Part shown: piece after piece, positions 42,631 to 54,822 of the stretch
How the letters are laid out: the number at the start of each line of letters is the position of its first letter
Numbering within the stretch: the first letter of the stretch is position 1
Origin: Gigaspora rosea
Lineage: Eukaryota > Glomeromycota > Glomeromycetes > Diversisporales > Gigasporaceae
DNA length: 64,000 nucleotides
Reading direction: 5' to 3'
NCBI GenBank assembly: GCA_003550325.1
Contig: QKWP01000001.1
Coordinates: 142,379 to 206,378 of the forward strand
Made by a program: the position numbers and the translations under genes
Notes under the pieces: model-generated
What the model was told of the DNA's origin: nothing
The model's database searches: none
The model's input: the letters and a program-made list of their open reading frames with translations, nothing else

Positions 42631-42902
42631 CTAGGTTAATGCATAGCATTGTGTGTCTGGAGCACATGATAATCGTCCTATAACACAAACGCGTAAGCAT
42701 GCATATTTTTTGTTGTACTAAATTACAAATTCGAACACATGTACAGATGGAAAAAATTTTCAAATTACATTTCTGACGTGATCTTCATAGTGTTTATGTG
42801 GATGCATCAAAAAAGGTAACTATTTTGGGACAAAACTGTATCAAAATGTAATTTTTATATCACCTTGCATAAACACTAAAAGTCCGTCGCTATACTCCGG
42901 AC
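42631..42902 (-). mobile_element. Helentron-like short element E3
   Basis: Minus strand: starts GTCCGGAGTATAGCGACGGA and ends GTGCTCCAGACACACAATGC then TATGCATTAACCTAG|T. The 3' overhang (CAATGC.RTGCATT.ACCTAG) matches the copy at 4963 in 25 of 28 positions or so. It abuts the Mutator-like MITE by two bases. No ORF. Confidence 0.6.
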
Positions 42903-43014
42903 AATAAATAGACTGATCGAACCCTAATTGACCTTTTTCCTTGTTTGTGCAAAGAATATACCTTTGTTTCGTTATAGTATAGTAGAAATTTTGAACTCAT
43001 TGCTCATTTCTTAA

Positions 43015-43377
43015 GGGTAGGGTAAACGTAGATCAATTTTCATATGATTTATAGAGTACAAAAAAATTTTATATAGAAAGCAAAAATATGCTTCTAATAA
43101 AACTTTTCAAATTATAGCCAGTATTTCCCAAAATTTGTGGTATATAATTTGAAGTTTCCTAATTGTTATAGTAAAATTTTTAAAGCCTATATTATTTAAA
43201 AAAATCTACCTTTGTATATTGGTAAAAAAAACTTAGATGACCCCAAATTTCCTTAGGTCATACAAAAATCACTAATTCTGATTGGTTGAATCATTTGTTT
43301 ACAATCCTGATTGGTTGATCACCTGATTTTATATAATTACGTGATCATATTAAAAATGATCTATATTTACCCTACCC
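43015..43377. mobile_element. TTAA-flanked MITE C2
   Basis: Ends GGGTAGGGTAAACGTAGATC and GATCTATATTTACCCTACCC, with TTAA at 43011-43014 and 43378-43381. Homologous to C1 at 15819-16327. 363 bp, no ORF. Confidence 0.85.
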
Positions 43378-43381
43378 TTAA

Positions 43382-44262
43382 AGAATACAGTTGTCTCATT
43401 AAAGTAGTATAGTAGAAATAAAGATACAGTCAGTTTGTTGAAAAACCAAAAGTAAAACCAATAGAAAATCATACCAAAAAGCCACCATCATTTAAATTTA
43501 TAGTACAAAAGCTAGTAAGAAAGTTGACTGGAAGCTATATTGTATGTAAAATAGGGCCTAACTTACTTTTACCATTTATTTGTCATGAAGTAATCTTTTT
43601 ATAGAAATTGGTATTGATCTTAATCTAGTGAAAAACCAAAGTTTTCAAAGGTTAGTCACAAATAAATATTGGTAGCTATATATTAAAATAAATTCTAATA
43701 GTTTGTTTTTAACTTTCATCTAGAAATTTCATCATGAAACTTGATGTTGAATTTGAGAATAATCAAGATTTGAAAAGGTTAATAAAAATGTTGCTGTTCA
43801 TGTATTAACACAACTTCTAGCTAATATAAGAGTTTTTTTTTAACTATTGCCAAGTAGTCTTGCCATCAATGATTTCAATTTATCAAATAATCCTGCTATT
43901 GATTTTAATAATAGACAGATCCAGGGGTTTGAAAGATTAGTAAGAAAATTCAGTAATTATATCAAAACTATGTTGTTAATATGTTAGAACAACTTCTAAT
44001 ATATTTTTTTTACTATTGTCAAATAATATCACTATTGATGACTTCAACTTAAATCAAGATTAATCAAAAATTTCTGTAGATAATTTCAATTTTGGACAGA
44101 TCCAGAGGTTCAAAAGGTTAGTAAGAAAATTTTATAATTATGTGCTATTAAAATGATTCTAATTGTATTTTTAATGGTTATCTAGTAATTCAGCTAAAAA
44201 ATTTGAAACTGATTTTAATATGTTGAGCCATCCAAATTAATATTATTATACTTATTTAGTAA
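43382..44262. repeat. Degenerate tandem repeats, ~170-200 bp unit
   Basis: Blocks with AGATCCAG(G/A)GGTT(T/C)(G/A)AAAG..TTAGTAAGAAAATT recur at about 43500, 43650, 43760, 43920 and 44095, each followed by AACAACTTCTA or a variant and T-rich sequence. Units are old and about 60-70 percent alike by eye. They could be a decayed coding repeat but no frame is preserved. Confidence 0.5.
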
Positions 44263-44270
44263 AGGTATAG

Positions 44271-45069
44271 CAGTATTGGAAATTAGACATGTCCAATTAA
44301 ACTTTTCAATTGGACAGTTTGAACATGTCCAAAAATGTCCAAAACTGTTCAAAATTGTCCAAAATCGTTCAAATTTTTTAAAATTAGTAAAATATATAAT
44401 ATTTATATTTTTGTACTTAAATAAATAATAAAGATTAATTTAAGTTTTATATTTATATATTATAAAAATATTAGATAATATATATAGGGTATTATTAATC
44501 AAAACATATTATAGTGAGATTAAAAAATTAATAAAAAATTAATAGTAATACTAAATATTATTGATTAAAATAATTATGCATATTAATGTCTAATATAATT
44601 ATTATGCTAAGCTTTTACAAATAACATCTAGAGAAAGTCAATAGAAATAACCAAATTTTTTTAATAAATTTGTTCTATTTCTATCAACTCTACCAATATT
44701 ACAATTTTTGTATAGCAATTTTTTAGTTTCACTAAAGTGTTTTAATTATTTTTAATTATAAAAACATTAGATATTATATTAAAAGATATTAATTTAAATA
44801 TTGAAATAATACCTAGAATGTTGTTAAAATTTTGCAGAATTAAGCTTAACTGTTAATATAAACCAAAATTTTAAACTATACTTTCTTTTCTGGATATTTT
44901 TAAGCAAATAGTATAATTATATTAGAAAATATTTGATTGGCTAAAAAATATTATTATATATAAAATAATTGTCCAAAACCAATTAAATTTAGTTTTGGTT
45001 TTGGACAAGTTTTGGACAGGTTTTGAATACTGTGTCCAAAAACAAAAATTGTCCAATTTCTCAACACTG
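44271..45069. mobile_element. hAT-like element, 0.8 kb
   Basis: Ends CAGTATTGGAAATTAGAC and AATTTCTCAACACTG (inverted CAGTGTTGAGAAATT), flanked by AGGTATAG (44263-44270) and TGGTATAG (45070-45077), an 8-bp duplication with one mismatch. Iterons of TTGTCCAAAA / TTTTGGACA are packed near both ends. The middle is AT-rich with no ORF longer than about 60 codons. Confidence 0.8.
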
Positions 45070-45180
45070 TGGTATAGTATCGTAAACAGCATTCACATAT
45101 TTGTAATATTTATATTAGTTCATTATTGTGTTTTTAGCATTAATATCCCTTGTGTGTTTATATCAATAAATGATTTTTGA

Positions 45181-47560
45181 ATAGTTTGTATAACATTTTT
45201 AGTGATGATGAATCACAAGAAAACCTCTTGCAATTACATATTGGACTTGTGTTTAATATATGGAAAGAGGTAAAAGGTTTCATAGAATCATATAGAAAGT
45301 TTAAAGTTTTTTTCAGAGAAGCAGAAACAATTTTTACTCTGATCATTCATGCATAAATTGCCACATTTATGAGTGTTTCTATTCACATGCACATAAGACT
45401 AAAAAAATTGTCGATATTACTAAATAGCATAAATATTATTTTGCTGCAATTAACTATCTATAGTATGTGAATTTTAATAATCACAAGGGTACTATTAAAA
45501 TTATTTGTACCTCATATACAACTATGAACTGAATCCTATTATTTCACAAACTGCATACAGTTTTATAAATTATTAAAGAAAATACTTGAGGATATAAAGT
45601 TTTATATGTGTTCCACTAAAGAGTTGGGTGCCAAAATACAATACAATCTTCTAAAAGCGAAATATACATACAAATATATAAATAAAAAGGATTTTTACAA
45701 TGATATTCAGCAATTTCAATACCATTACATAAAAAAAAAGTGATGCCGCAAAAATTCTTTAACAATTAATAGCTTTAAAAGCAGAAGATCCTGAATGGTA
45801 ATTGTAACTAATATCAAAAATAAGGAAAATAGACTGATTGCACTTTTCTAGATATCTCTTTTACAAGTATTATTGTGGGCTCAGTTTTATGATATAGTAA
45901 TAAGTGACAATATATATATAACAAATCAATATGAAATGATATTGTGTCTTTTTCTAATTGTAAACAATGATACATGCTTATGCATTGTAGTGCAAGTATT
46001 ATTGGAAGATAAAGCCCAAATCTCCTTTGAATGGTACATGTTTTTTTGTCATTGTTTACTTTTCTTATGCTAATAACATTACAATATTTTTTAGGGCTTT
46101 GGGGCAATTAAATAATACAACAAATTAACTTGTCCTCAAGACTGTTTATACAGATGCTAATTTGGCCATGGGTGTAGCCTTGAGAAATATGTGGCCTACA
46201 ATATATTATTTCTACTATATTTTTTAACTTAACAATAACTTTGTTTAAAAACTTAAACCAATTATAAGTAAAAGCTTTGAAAAGTGTTATTAGCTTTTTT
46301 ATTCTTCTCATAACAGTTTGCTTGTAATTGACTTTGAATATTGTTGAATGTGATTTGTTGAATTTATCAAACCATTCCCTAAAGCACATCGATATGCAAT
46401 TAAAATGCTTTATTCTTCATATCATAGCTGGGCAGTCTGCTATACACAAACTTACTTTACTGCTAGTATTTAAAGTACCCAAAGAGTAGATAGTATAAAT
46501 ACAATTATTAAACAGAAAGTTTGCATAGCTCAACTTTGCTACATCTAATAGATACTATACAAAATCATCTAAATAAAGAAACTTAATATGCCAGGATAAA
46601 TAAACAAAAAAATATGAACCTTTCTATAGGTCTTTCTCATATCGCAAGTTGTATTTTTCAAGCATTGATCATTTATTTAAAAAATATTTAACTTTACACA
46701 TTTTTTTCTTCAAAGAATACAGCTTTTTGAAAGCTTTTTATATGACGCCACTAAATTTTTTTTGATTGAAATAACTTTTTATCGAATCAGAGAATATAAC
46801 AAAGAATATATATTTTGAAGATAATTATGAAAAGCATCAAGCAAGTCTTAAAGTGTTAATTCAAACTTTATAATATGAAGATGTTAAGTAAATTTGGGTT
46901 ATCTCACTTTAAGGATTATTTTCAGACCACTTTAACAATTATGTTATAATACTTACAGATGGCTCATATTTGTGCACATATCTACTTTAATTAGCAAAGA
47001 AATTATTTGTCATCATTTTATAAAAGTTTTGATGAAATCTTAAGTAGCTAGTTTTTACATTTCCTTAATATCAAGAGGATAGTATAAAAATAGCTGGATT
47101 AATGAAGAAGATAAGGAAATTGCTTTGCTCCTGTCAATTAAACTATGTGAACTTAACCAATCATTTCAATCTTTTGCATCTGACAACACTTCACATGTAG
47201 TTGATTTCTGTCATTTTCTGTAGATAACATATTTACTCCTGCTTTACAGAACTCTGTTAATGAAAAAATGTGTTGGTCTAAAGGATATAGACTATCAAAG
47301 AAGGCATTAAGTCTGATAATAAGACTAAATTGTGATGAAGAATTTTTTGATTTGATAAAAGATTTATTTTATCCAAGACATGCAAATTTCAACTTGTTAA
47401 TGAAAAAAAGAAGATTCTGAATCTCCTCGATCTGTTGCTAAATCTTAACCCATTGTAGCAAATTCATTCATGACTAAACAGCATGGTTAGCTACTTAAAT
47501 GACTTAAAGATATATTGGAAAATATTACAAAAAGCATACATCACAATGTGCTTGGTTCCA
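45181..47560 (+). pseudogene. FAR1/Mutator-type (MULE) transposase-like gene, broken
   Basis: The plus strand carries, in order and across several frames: LQLHIGLVFNIWKEVKGFIE (start of a FAR1-type DNA-binding domain, about 45210), LNPIISQTAYSFINY and EDIKFYMCSTKELGAKIQYN (about 45530-45640), TDANLAMGVALRNM (46145, transposase core with catalytic-type Asp), KLKPIISKSFEKCY and FVEFIKPFPKAHRY (46250-46395), SWAVCYTQTYFTASI then STQRVDSINTIIKQK (46425-46520), and a tail WSKGYRLSKKALSLIIRL (47270). This is the domain order of FAR1-like proteins derived from Mutator transposases. At least six stops and several frameshifts. No terminal repeats were identified, so it may be a decayed domesticated gene or an element body. 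Confidence 0.7.
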
Positions 47561-48003
47561 ATAAATTAGTTTTAAAAGAAAGCAATATTCAAGATAGTGA
47601 TTTGATTTGAGAAAATTTTCTTTAATCAGCTAACTGAACTGAAATATTTGGTCTACTAATTCAACTGATTAAGATCACTTCACATTTACATTCGGGAATT
47701 CTTGGACTTTTACTCAAACTTTATCTTCATTTCAGAACTTTTTGGGACCTTTGCTCTTTTATGATATCATTTACATTTTGTAACCGATTCTCAACCTGTT
47801 GTACAGGTCAACCGATTAAGCATTTACTCAACCAGTTACCTAAAATTTATTCAGTTCGGGTCAGTTAACCGATTATAGCCCAACTGGTTCAAATTACTAA
47901 TTCAAGAACAAAAAAAGAACAAATATACTAATTGTAGAAAGTATGAGTATAATATTTGAACTTGTGATACAGACTATTTTATTTTTTTTATTATTTCTAT
48001 ATA
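47561..48003. repeat. Spacer with AACCGATTAA-type iterons
   Basis: Between 47640 and 47890 the motif (C)AAC(C/T)GATTA recurs at least five times (for example AACCGATTAAGC, TTAACCGATTATAG). Clustered short iterons mark the ends of several hAT elements here, but no terminal repeats or duplication were found. Confidence 0.4.
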
Positions 48004-48005
48004 TA

Positions 48006-48567
48006 AGGTAAGTGTGGGTATTGTGGCAAATGTAGGTATTGTGGTGAATCTATCATAAGTTATGATCTGTCAGTCCAAATTAAACGATTTTTATACTGTT
48101 CGAATCATCTCATCGAGACAATTCGGAATGGTACAAAAATCATTTGATTTTGATCACTTGGTCATAAAATATTGGCATTCGAATGTTATAAATCAATTTT
48201 TTAAACAATATGTTATATCTGGACACTATTTGAACGCCAATATTTATGATCCAGTGATCAGAATCAAAAAATTTTGTACTATTCGAATCGTCTCGATGAG
48301 ATGATTCAAATGGTATAAAAATTGTTTAGTTTGGAATGGTGAGTTATGAGCTATTGAGAGTTCACCACAATACCCACAATAACTATATTCAATTTTGTGT
48401 AACTTATTTTTGTAAATAACTTGCAATCCTGTGATCCAAATTGAACTATTTTGATACTATTCAATTTGTTCGAATCGAATAATACCAAAATCATTAAATT
48501 TGGACCAATAGATTCCAAGTTATACCAAAAAATTCTTTTTATTTCACCACAATACCCACACTTACCT
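48006..48567. mobile_element. TA-target MITE with AGGTAAGTGTGGGTATTGTG ends
   Basis: Terminal repeats AGGTAAGTGTGGGTATTGTG and CACAATACCCACACTTACCT are perfect, with TA at 48004-48005 and 48568-48569. The interior carries copies of the palindromic module also found in MITEs A and B: AAGTTATGATCTGTCAGTCC, then CGAATCATCTCATCGAGACA. 562 bp, no real ORF (the 80-codon ORF at 48062 is incidental). Confidence 0.9.
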
Positions 48568-48599
48568 TATCTTTTCTATTTTCAAATATTATATTTTAG

Positions 48600-49017
48600 T
48601 GTTACCATTTATAGTAAGACCATGACTTGATGGACTTGAGGAAGTCGAAAGAGTTGAAAGAGTCAAAAGAGTCCATAGACTCTATTGAATCTATCAAATC
48701 GATTTTTAGTCTGTAATTAAAAGTATATAAGAGCTATAAGCTCATTGAAAGAAAAGACAGTTCATGATAGTTCTAATAGTTCGAAGTAGTTCTAATTAGT
48801 TCTAGTTAGAAAAAGTACCTGTAAGTTGCAACCTTTGAAATTAGAGTAGAAGTGTTAGCTCTAGAACTTCTTATTTCCTTTGTACTATTTTCTTTTCTTT
48901 AAATAAAAACATACTTATCTTATTCCATAAAACAATATTATAATTCTAAAAGAATTCTTCATCGTATCAATACTCTTGTCCCTGTGACCACTAATAAAAT
49001 TTAAATCGTTAATAACA
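48600..49017 (+). mobile_element. Solo LTR (fossil)
   Basis: 418 bp from TGTTACC to AATAACA, flanked by TTAG on both sides (48596-48599 and 49018-49021), a 4-bp target duplication. A promoter-like region with a TATATAAGAGC element (48724) and an AAATAAAAAC polyadenylation-like signal (48901) sit where an LTR would have them. No internal region remains, consistent with LTR-LTR recombination of an LTR retrotransposon. Confidence 0.7.
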
Positions 49018-49021
49018 TTAG

Positions 49022-50107
49022 AATAAAATAGAAAGAGAATTCATAGTTAGTCATTTATCATACTTATAAGAAACTATATGTTGATTAAAGCATTGATTAC
49101 CTCTTATATCAAACAATATTCGAACCTGTAATAGAATTATTTGATTCCTGTGATTCTCTATATTTGATCAATCATCGATTCTCATAACTTTATATTGTCA
49201 TCCCCGTAATTTTAATTTCTGACTGCCTCTAGCTACTGTCAGAATTTAATTAAAGACCTGACTAAAGAACTCCCCTGTGCCATCGCTAAAGATTTAAAAA
49301 ATTAGTATTGAATAAATACCCAACCCAAAAGAATAGTAAGAAGCACCAAATCAATATACTTAACTTAATTTTCACCTGTGCTATAAAAAGACTTTCTGAA
49401 CCTTGAGACCTGGACCAAGTTTTTCCACATCTCTTTCTGCCTGCCAGTTCAAGGTTTAGAAGCCTTGATCTATAATAAATAGAAATATAGTTAAATACAA
49501 AAGTAATTATTAGCTATACTAGTAAACCCCTATAAATTGAAATTTTACAGCATACATGTATACAACTCAATTTTAACTAAAAAAGTAAAGCTTAGTCCAT
49601 AGCCTTAATGGCAATGCAGAAGCTAGACCATTATTATAACTTAAGTCATAACTTGAGCCATAGTTTTCAATACTAATTATTTACCTTTTATGTACTTGAG
49701 TATGTTTTATATTTGGACTTACTTTAGCCATAGCTCAAACTAAAGTTTAAGATTAAATCCAAACTGTCATTTAATCTGGTTCTAAGTTAAAGCATTAATT
49801 TTTAACTATGTATAAATATTATACAAGCTTTTTATGCCCAATAAAATTCTACTTTTATATACTAAATGATTTAATAACCAAATGACCATAATTATTTGAT
49901 CATGAGTCATTTTCAAATGACTTAAAATTTGAATGACCAAGAATGACCAGTCATTTTAAAGTCATTTGAGATCATTTAAAAAATTGGCAAATGACCAGAT
50001 CATTTACTATCACTGCCTAGCATAACCACAAAAATTATTAATAAAACACCTAATTAAAGTTAAATTATTATAACTATTAGCTAAATAAAAAGGTACAATT
50101 AAAAAAA
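49022..50107. other. Spacer; one hAT-like end near 49870-50016
   Basis: AAATGACC / GGTCATTT-type iterons are dense from 49878 to 50000 and end in GATCATTTACTATCACTG at about 50016, matching the left-end CAGTGATGGCAAATGACC at 63932. Only one end was seen here. 49600-49760 repeats CATAGC(T/C)..AAGTC motifs loosely. No gene. Confidence 0.4.
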
Positions 50108-50680
50108 GAGGGCTACTATTTCCACTATAGTATTTTGCTATTTCTATTATTGTTACACAAGATTTTCTATTTTTAGAATTCAAAATAATATATGCACTTA
50201 TATTACACATAGGCCTGGTGCATTGTTTTTACAAAAATAATTTTTGGTTATATACTGCTAATGTTGTATAATGTTATACAAGTTTTATTTTGGTTGGGTC
50301 AGCTGGCATTAAGCTTAATGCTAGTGGGCACTATCATAATAATGCCCTCGGCGGGTTAGATATAATTCTGGCCCACTCTAATCCTAAATTTATGTTCAAA
50401 GCAATATCCAATCACAGTACATATACTGATTATACAACATATGCATGTACATTACACAAAGGCCCAGTGCATTGTTTTTGCAAAAATAATTTTTGGTTAT
50501 ATGCTGCTAATGTTGTATAATATTACACGAGTCTTGTTTTGGTAACCTAAATCAAGTTGGGCCAATTGAAAATAATTAAAATTATAATATACAATATTAT
50601 ATTAAAATCTAAAAATAGTAATTTTGTGTGTAACTATAGTAGAAATAGCAAAATACCATGGTGGAAATAGGCAGTCCCTT
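50108..50680. mobile_element. Inverted-repeat element G with an internal ~100-bp direct repeat
   Basis: Left arm GGGCTACTATTTCCACTATA then GTATTTTGCTATTTCTATTA; right arm the complement (AGAAATAGCAAAATACCATG, GTGGAAATAGGCAGTCCC). Inside, 50192-50293 and 50440-50542 are direct copies (GCATTGTTTTTACAAAAATA against GCATTGTTTTTGCAAAAATA; TGCTAATGTTGTATAAT in both). A GC-richer piece lies between them (50297-50380). No convincing ORF. Confidence 0.6.
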
Positions 50681-53600
50681 AAAAAATAACAGCACAGGGC
50701 CTTTGTAGTAAAAAAATACAATTTTGATATTAAACTTATCTAGAAATTTAATATTCTATTAATTAAATATTTTGTGCAATATAAGAGTCTTTCAAATTTT
50801 TTATACCAATTGATTTCTGTGCCAAAATTTATCTACTGTAATATTTGTCACAGCTCTTATTAAAAATATATTTATTAGATTAAATTATATTAAATATCTA
50901 AATTTATATAATGATCTACATTACATTTTTGTTTATTTGTTTACTTTTTTTACCCAATTAAAACAAATATCTGCTATGCTCACTTTAAAGTTGTTTCAAA
51001 ATATGTAATAATATAATATTTAGTTTATTTGATATTTACAATTAGGTTGATAGTTCTTTTAGTCTGTTCTAAAAAGGACTGAACTGGCCCAGTTCCTGGA
51101 TGGACTACAAGACCATCAGTCCAGACCAGACTAATTAACATCTTACTATTGCTATAATTGTCTATATCTACTTTAAATATTACTTTAATTGTAATATCTT
51201 GTAATATACTGATTAGAATTTGATGACTTTGGTACCAATCGATTCATCTAACTGAGACAAATGATTTAGTACTAAAATTACATAATTTTGATTAGTAGAT
51301 TATAAGATATTGGCAGTGCACCATAATTAATAATGCACTATATTATCTATATTTACTCTAGTAACTTTTTATATACCAGTTACACAATTTGTCACACAGA
51401 TCACAGATAAAAGTTTTTACTATGAAATTTTAGTAATCAACTTATAAGATTAATCCTTTTTTCTTAGTAAATTGCAATGGCAAAGCTTTTTAAATAACTT
51501 TTCTGAGGTTTTTTAAAAGGAAATATATTTGTGTACAAGGTAAGGCAGTTTATTTTTATAAAGCACTTTTCCATTTTCTAAGTTTAAAGCATAATAATAA
51601 TAAAGCTAAAAAGAATCATACTTTTAAAATAGGTGTTTTATTTCATTTTTATATATATACTATTTGTCTTATTCCGCTTTAAAAACTTTTTTTAAAAGTT
51701 CAACTTACTAAACCTTTTGACAATTATAAATTGCTAGATGTTAAATGAAGTTGCAGATAACTATAAAGTGTTTAGTAGTAATTAGCTAAATTAGTATGTT
51801 TGAATAAGTATTATTAGAATTTAAACACATTGAAGAGAACTATTATTGATAAAGCTAGTTATATATATATATATATATATATAATTTTTTAAATATATAG
51901 TTTTTTTTAAGATAGTAGTTTTTTAAATGAATAGTTTTTTTTTAGATAAATAGTTTTTTTAGATAAATAGTTTGTTTAGATATGTAGTTTATTTAGGTGA
52001 ATAGTTTTTAGACAAATAGTTTTAGATGTTTAATTTTTAGTCAAGTCAATTAAAAAAAAAAATGTAAATAATTTAATTTTAAAAAAATAAACTTGAATAC
52101 ACAATTTAAATTTGTTATTAACATATTCTGCTCTACTTATTAATTGAGTTTTATAAATTAAACATATTATAAATTAAGTTACTACTCGATCAATGTAAAT
52201 AAATAATAAATCATGGACATTCAACAGACCAAAAAATAAATATAGATAAATTATTTTTTATTAAATTATTAAATTACTATAATTAACTAACATGTAAAAT
52301 TCAAATTTCATATCACAAACCCACAAACATCTAATCATAACAATACTAGTTTATGATCTAATAATTTAAATATACTGATTAATTAATAATTTTTAAACTC
52401 CAAAATTAAATTATTAAATAAACTTAAAAAACACAAATAAATAATTCTTTATACTTATTCACTGAATCGACACGAAGTTTAATGAACTCAAATAGCTTAA
52501 TAATCTCTAATCAACTAAAATGAATATTACTATTAGTTATTGCAATGTGACTATAGATCTAGATAAATGAATTAACTTAATAAGTATATATGTGCAATGA
52601 AATATCGAAACTGTTCTAAAAAGTACTTTTTCACAAGCAAAAATAATATAAAAACATCAAATCAATAAGTGATCTACTACTATAAAATAGTTTTTCTGAT
52701 TTTTACCACTATTTCTATAATGCACTAACCTTTCGAAGATGCATTTTGTCAAATGCTTTCACTCTGATGCACCTAATAAATCACCTTTTAAACCAAAAAG
52801 CTGCTAATCTAAGAAAAATCAAACAGAAGTAGGCGAAATATATATTCAAAGGTATGGTGATTTATAAAGAGTAATTCATTTTTTATATTTTTCATACCAT
52901 TTGATTCATAGAAAGCTAAACAATAATTTTGTTATTTTGTTTTAAAGAACACTATGTGTTGAAACTAAGGTTTTGGACAAAATTTTTAAAATATAATTTT
53001 GTTGATTTGTGTAATTTGTGAAGATCATATGATAAAATCTTAGAAGTGACAAATCGTGTAACTGATACCAAATTTTTATTAGAGTTCGGATATCCTAGAC
53101 TTTCTCTATACCAAACAAAATCTCTTGGAATGGCCTACTTGAATTAGAGAAAGGCAACTGCGAATTTAAAAAAAATATATATAAAATTTAAAAAGCTATG
53201 TAAAGCCATGAGTTTTCTAAAATAAGTAGCCCAGAAGTTAGAATATTATAAAAAAATATTAAATAAAGTAGTTAATTTTAAAAATTAATAAATAATTTAG
53301 TTTAATTATGTACTAAATCTAGTCAATGTACTAGATCTAGTACAGGCTAAATCCTATCCATTAAAAAAAATTTTGTGATATTAACTGTTTAGAACCATGG
53401 ACCAATTGTTTAAATTGAAAATTCATAATGAACCATAATGCTATGCAAATTCTAATAAAATTGATTTCACTATACAGTTATTTATTATAACATAAATGTG
53501 GAGTGATTTATTCACTGCTAAAAAGGAATTAGTCCATATTTATAAGAGAATAGATTTAGATTTTTCAAGATTTTAAAAATATTAAGGAAACTTAAATATA

Positions 53601-53760
53601 CACAAATAAATCTTGATTTAAGAGAGATGACCGGGTCCATAATAAAAATTTTATGAAGCTTTCTTACATTGAGAGTTTATTGTATTAGGAGTTTAACTAG
53701 TCCTTCTTATATCGAAGCTGAAAGCTATGTATATATAAATTAGATTTACATTTTTTTTTA
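50681..53760. other. 3 kb of AT-rich DNA without a recognised gene
   Basis: Items seen: a decayed hAT-like end with TAAAAAGGACTGAACTGGCC and TCAGTCCAGACCAGAC (51072-51135), related to 31180-31540; a degraded copy of the palindromic module (51215-51325, GGTACCAATCGATTCATCTA); a (TA)n microsatellite (51859-51884); and a T-rich minisatellite of TTTTTTTAGATAAATAG units (51896-52030). Everything else is low-complexity. Confidence 0.5.
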
Positions 53761-53800
53761 AAAAAAAATTTCAAGGTAACATTTACGCACAGTACGAAAT

Positions 53801-54031
53801 TTGAAAGTGCTCAACAATTTAAAAAGTACTGTATTCGAGTTGAAGGGCATACAGACGTGTGGACAGGGAGGCAAGCACTCAGGGGCCCGGGCCAATCACG
53901 AGCCCAGCGCCGCAGAAAGAAAATTGATGCCAAGTCACGAGACTCAAGATGAAGATCCGAATACAGGTGAGCATGATGTCAAATCACCTTCCCAAACAGT
54001 AACTACTGACAACTCCCGTTCAGGATTATGA
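53801..54031 (+). CDS. GC-richer hypothetical ORF or terminal exon
   Basis: 76 codons ending TGA at 54029-54031. From residue 20 the text is clearly unlike the surrounding DNA: CGQGGKHSGARANHEPSAAE, KLMPSHETQDEDPNTGEHD and VKSPSQTVTTDNSRSGL, a polar, disordered tail rich in Ser, Asp, Glu and Gly. Composition is near 50 percent GC against about 25-30 percent around it. The upstream part is AT-rich and the first codons are doubtful, so it may be the last exon of a gene whose other exons are not visible, with an acceptor such as CATACAG near 53856. AAATAAAT just after the stop could be a polyadenylation signal. Function unknown. Confidence 0.35.
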   Translation: MKVLNNLKSTVFELKGIQTCGQGGKHSGARANHEPSAAERKLMPSHETQDEDPNTGEHDVKSPSQTVTTDNSRSGL

Positions 54032-54491
54032 CAAATAAATCGCAAGTAAAAGGAGTTACCCCGTTATCTACCCCAATTCCGCCGTGAGAAGCAAGCCATG
54101 CAACCCCTCCCTAACATTTCATAATAATTTCTAAATTCTATTATTTACAAGAAACCACCGACCAATGCTATACGACTCAAGCGCAACCATTAACTAATTC
54201 CCGGCGCAATTTCAGTTGCTATTTCCTGGGGTTATCCGTTTTGGTGTAATTATGCATAAATCATAACTGACCAATAAATAAATGCTTATTTCCGGTACGT
54301 CAGACCGGTTCATTCCAAATTGTGATATGCGTGTACGGTATTGTATTATACGTAGCTAACAAAAAAAATACAGTACGAAACAACCCATTGTTTTAATGGA
54401 CATAGTCCGTTTCCAACCCTGCATACGTACGTATTAAAAATGGAGTACGTAAACGAAAACTTGGTTAAATGTTGATCCTACTACGTAGACA
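54032..54491. other. GC-moderate spacer, no gene recognised
   Basis: 54050-54340 is less AT-rich than most of the window (CCCCAATTCCGCCGTGAG, CCCGGCGCAATTTCAGTTGC) and could be a UTR or promoter region. Short unpaired GC blocks only; no tRNA or other RNA fold was recognised. CATACGTACGTATTA stands at 54423. Confidence 0.35.
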
Positions 54492-54500
54492 GTCATGACC

Positions 54501-54813
54501 GGCTTTACTTACTAATAAGGCAACTACCAATCGGTGAAGAAGAAAAAAGCGAAAGTTATGTTTAGATTGACCTTGGTGGACTAATTAAAAATGCCGGGGA
54601 CGAAATTTTCACACAATGGGCAATAGTCTATGGCTATAGCTTCTAACGTTAACTCCTAACCCATGCACGAAAATCAAGTTTTTACTATTATTTATTATGG
54701 CATCGGTAAATTACCATGGTTTCAGCCTTTAAACTTGTGTTTTTACGCACTTTGTTTATTTACAAAATCAAATTCCTTTTTTGGGTTTATTACCGGCACA
54801 AATAAGTGAATCT
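54501..54813. mobile_element. Mutator-like MITE I, copy 2 (inverted)
   Basis: Flanked by perfect 9-bp duplications GTCATGACC (54492-54500 and 54814-54822). Ends GGCTTTACTTAC and TAAGTGAATCT; the right part ATTACCGGCACAAATAAGT matches TATTACCCGCGCAAATAAGT of copy 1, and AAAAAGCGAAAG with ACTAATTAAAAATGCCGG match the copy 1 interior in reverse. 313 bp, no ORF. Confidence 0.85.
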
Positions 54814-54822
54814 GTCATGACC

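Noticed and set aside
45814-46389. Minus-strand ORFs of 97 and 93 codons
   Set aside because: They are antisense to the FAR1/MULE transposase blocks on the plus strand.
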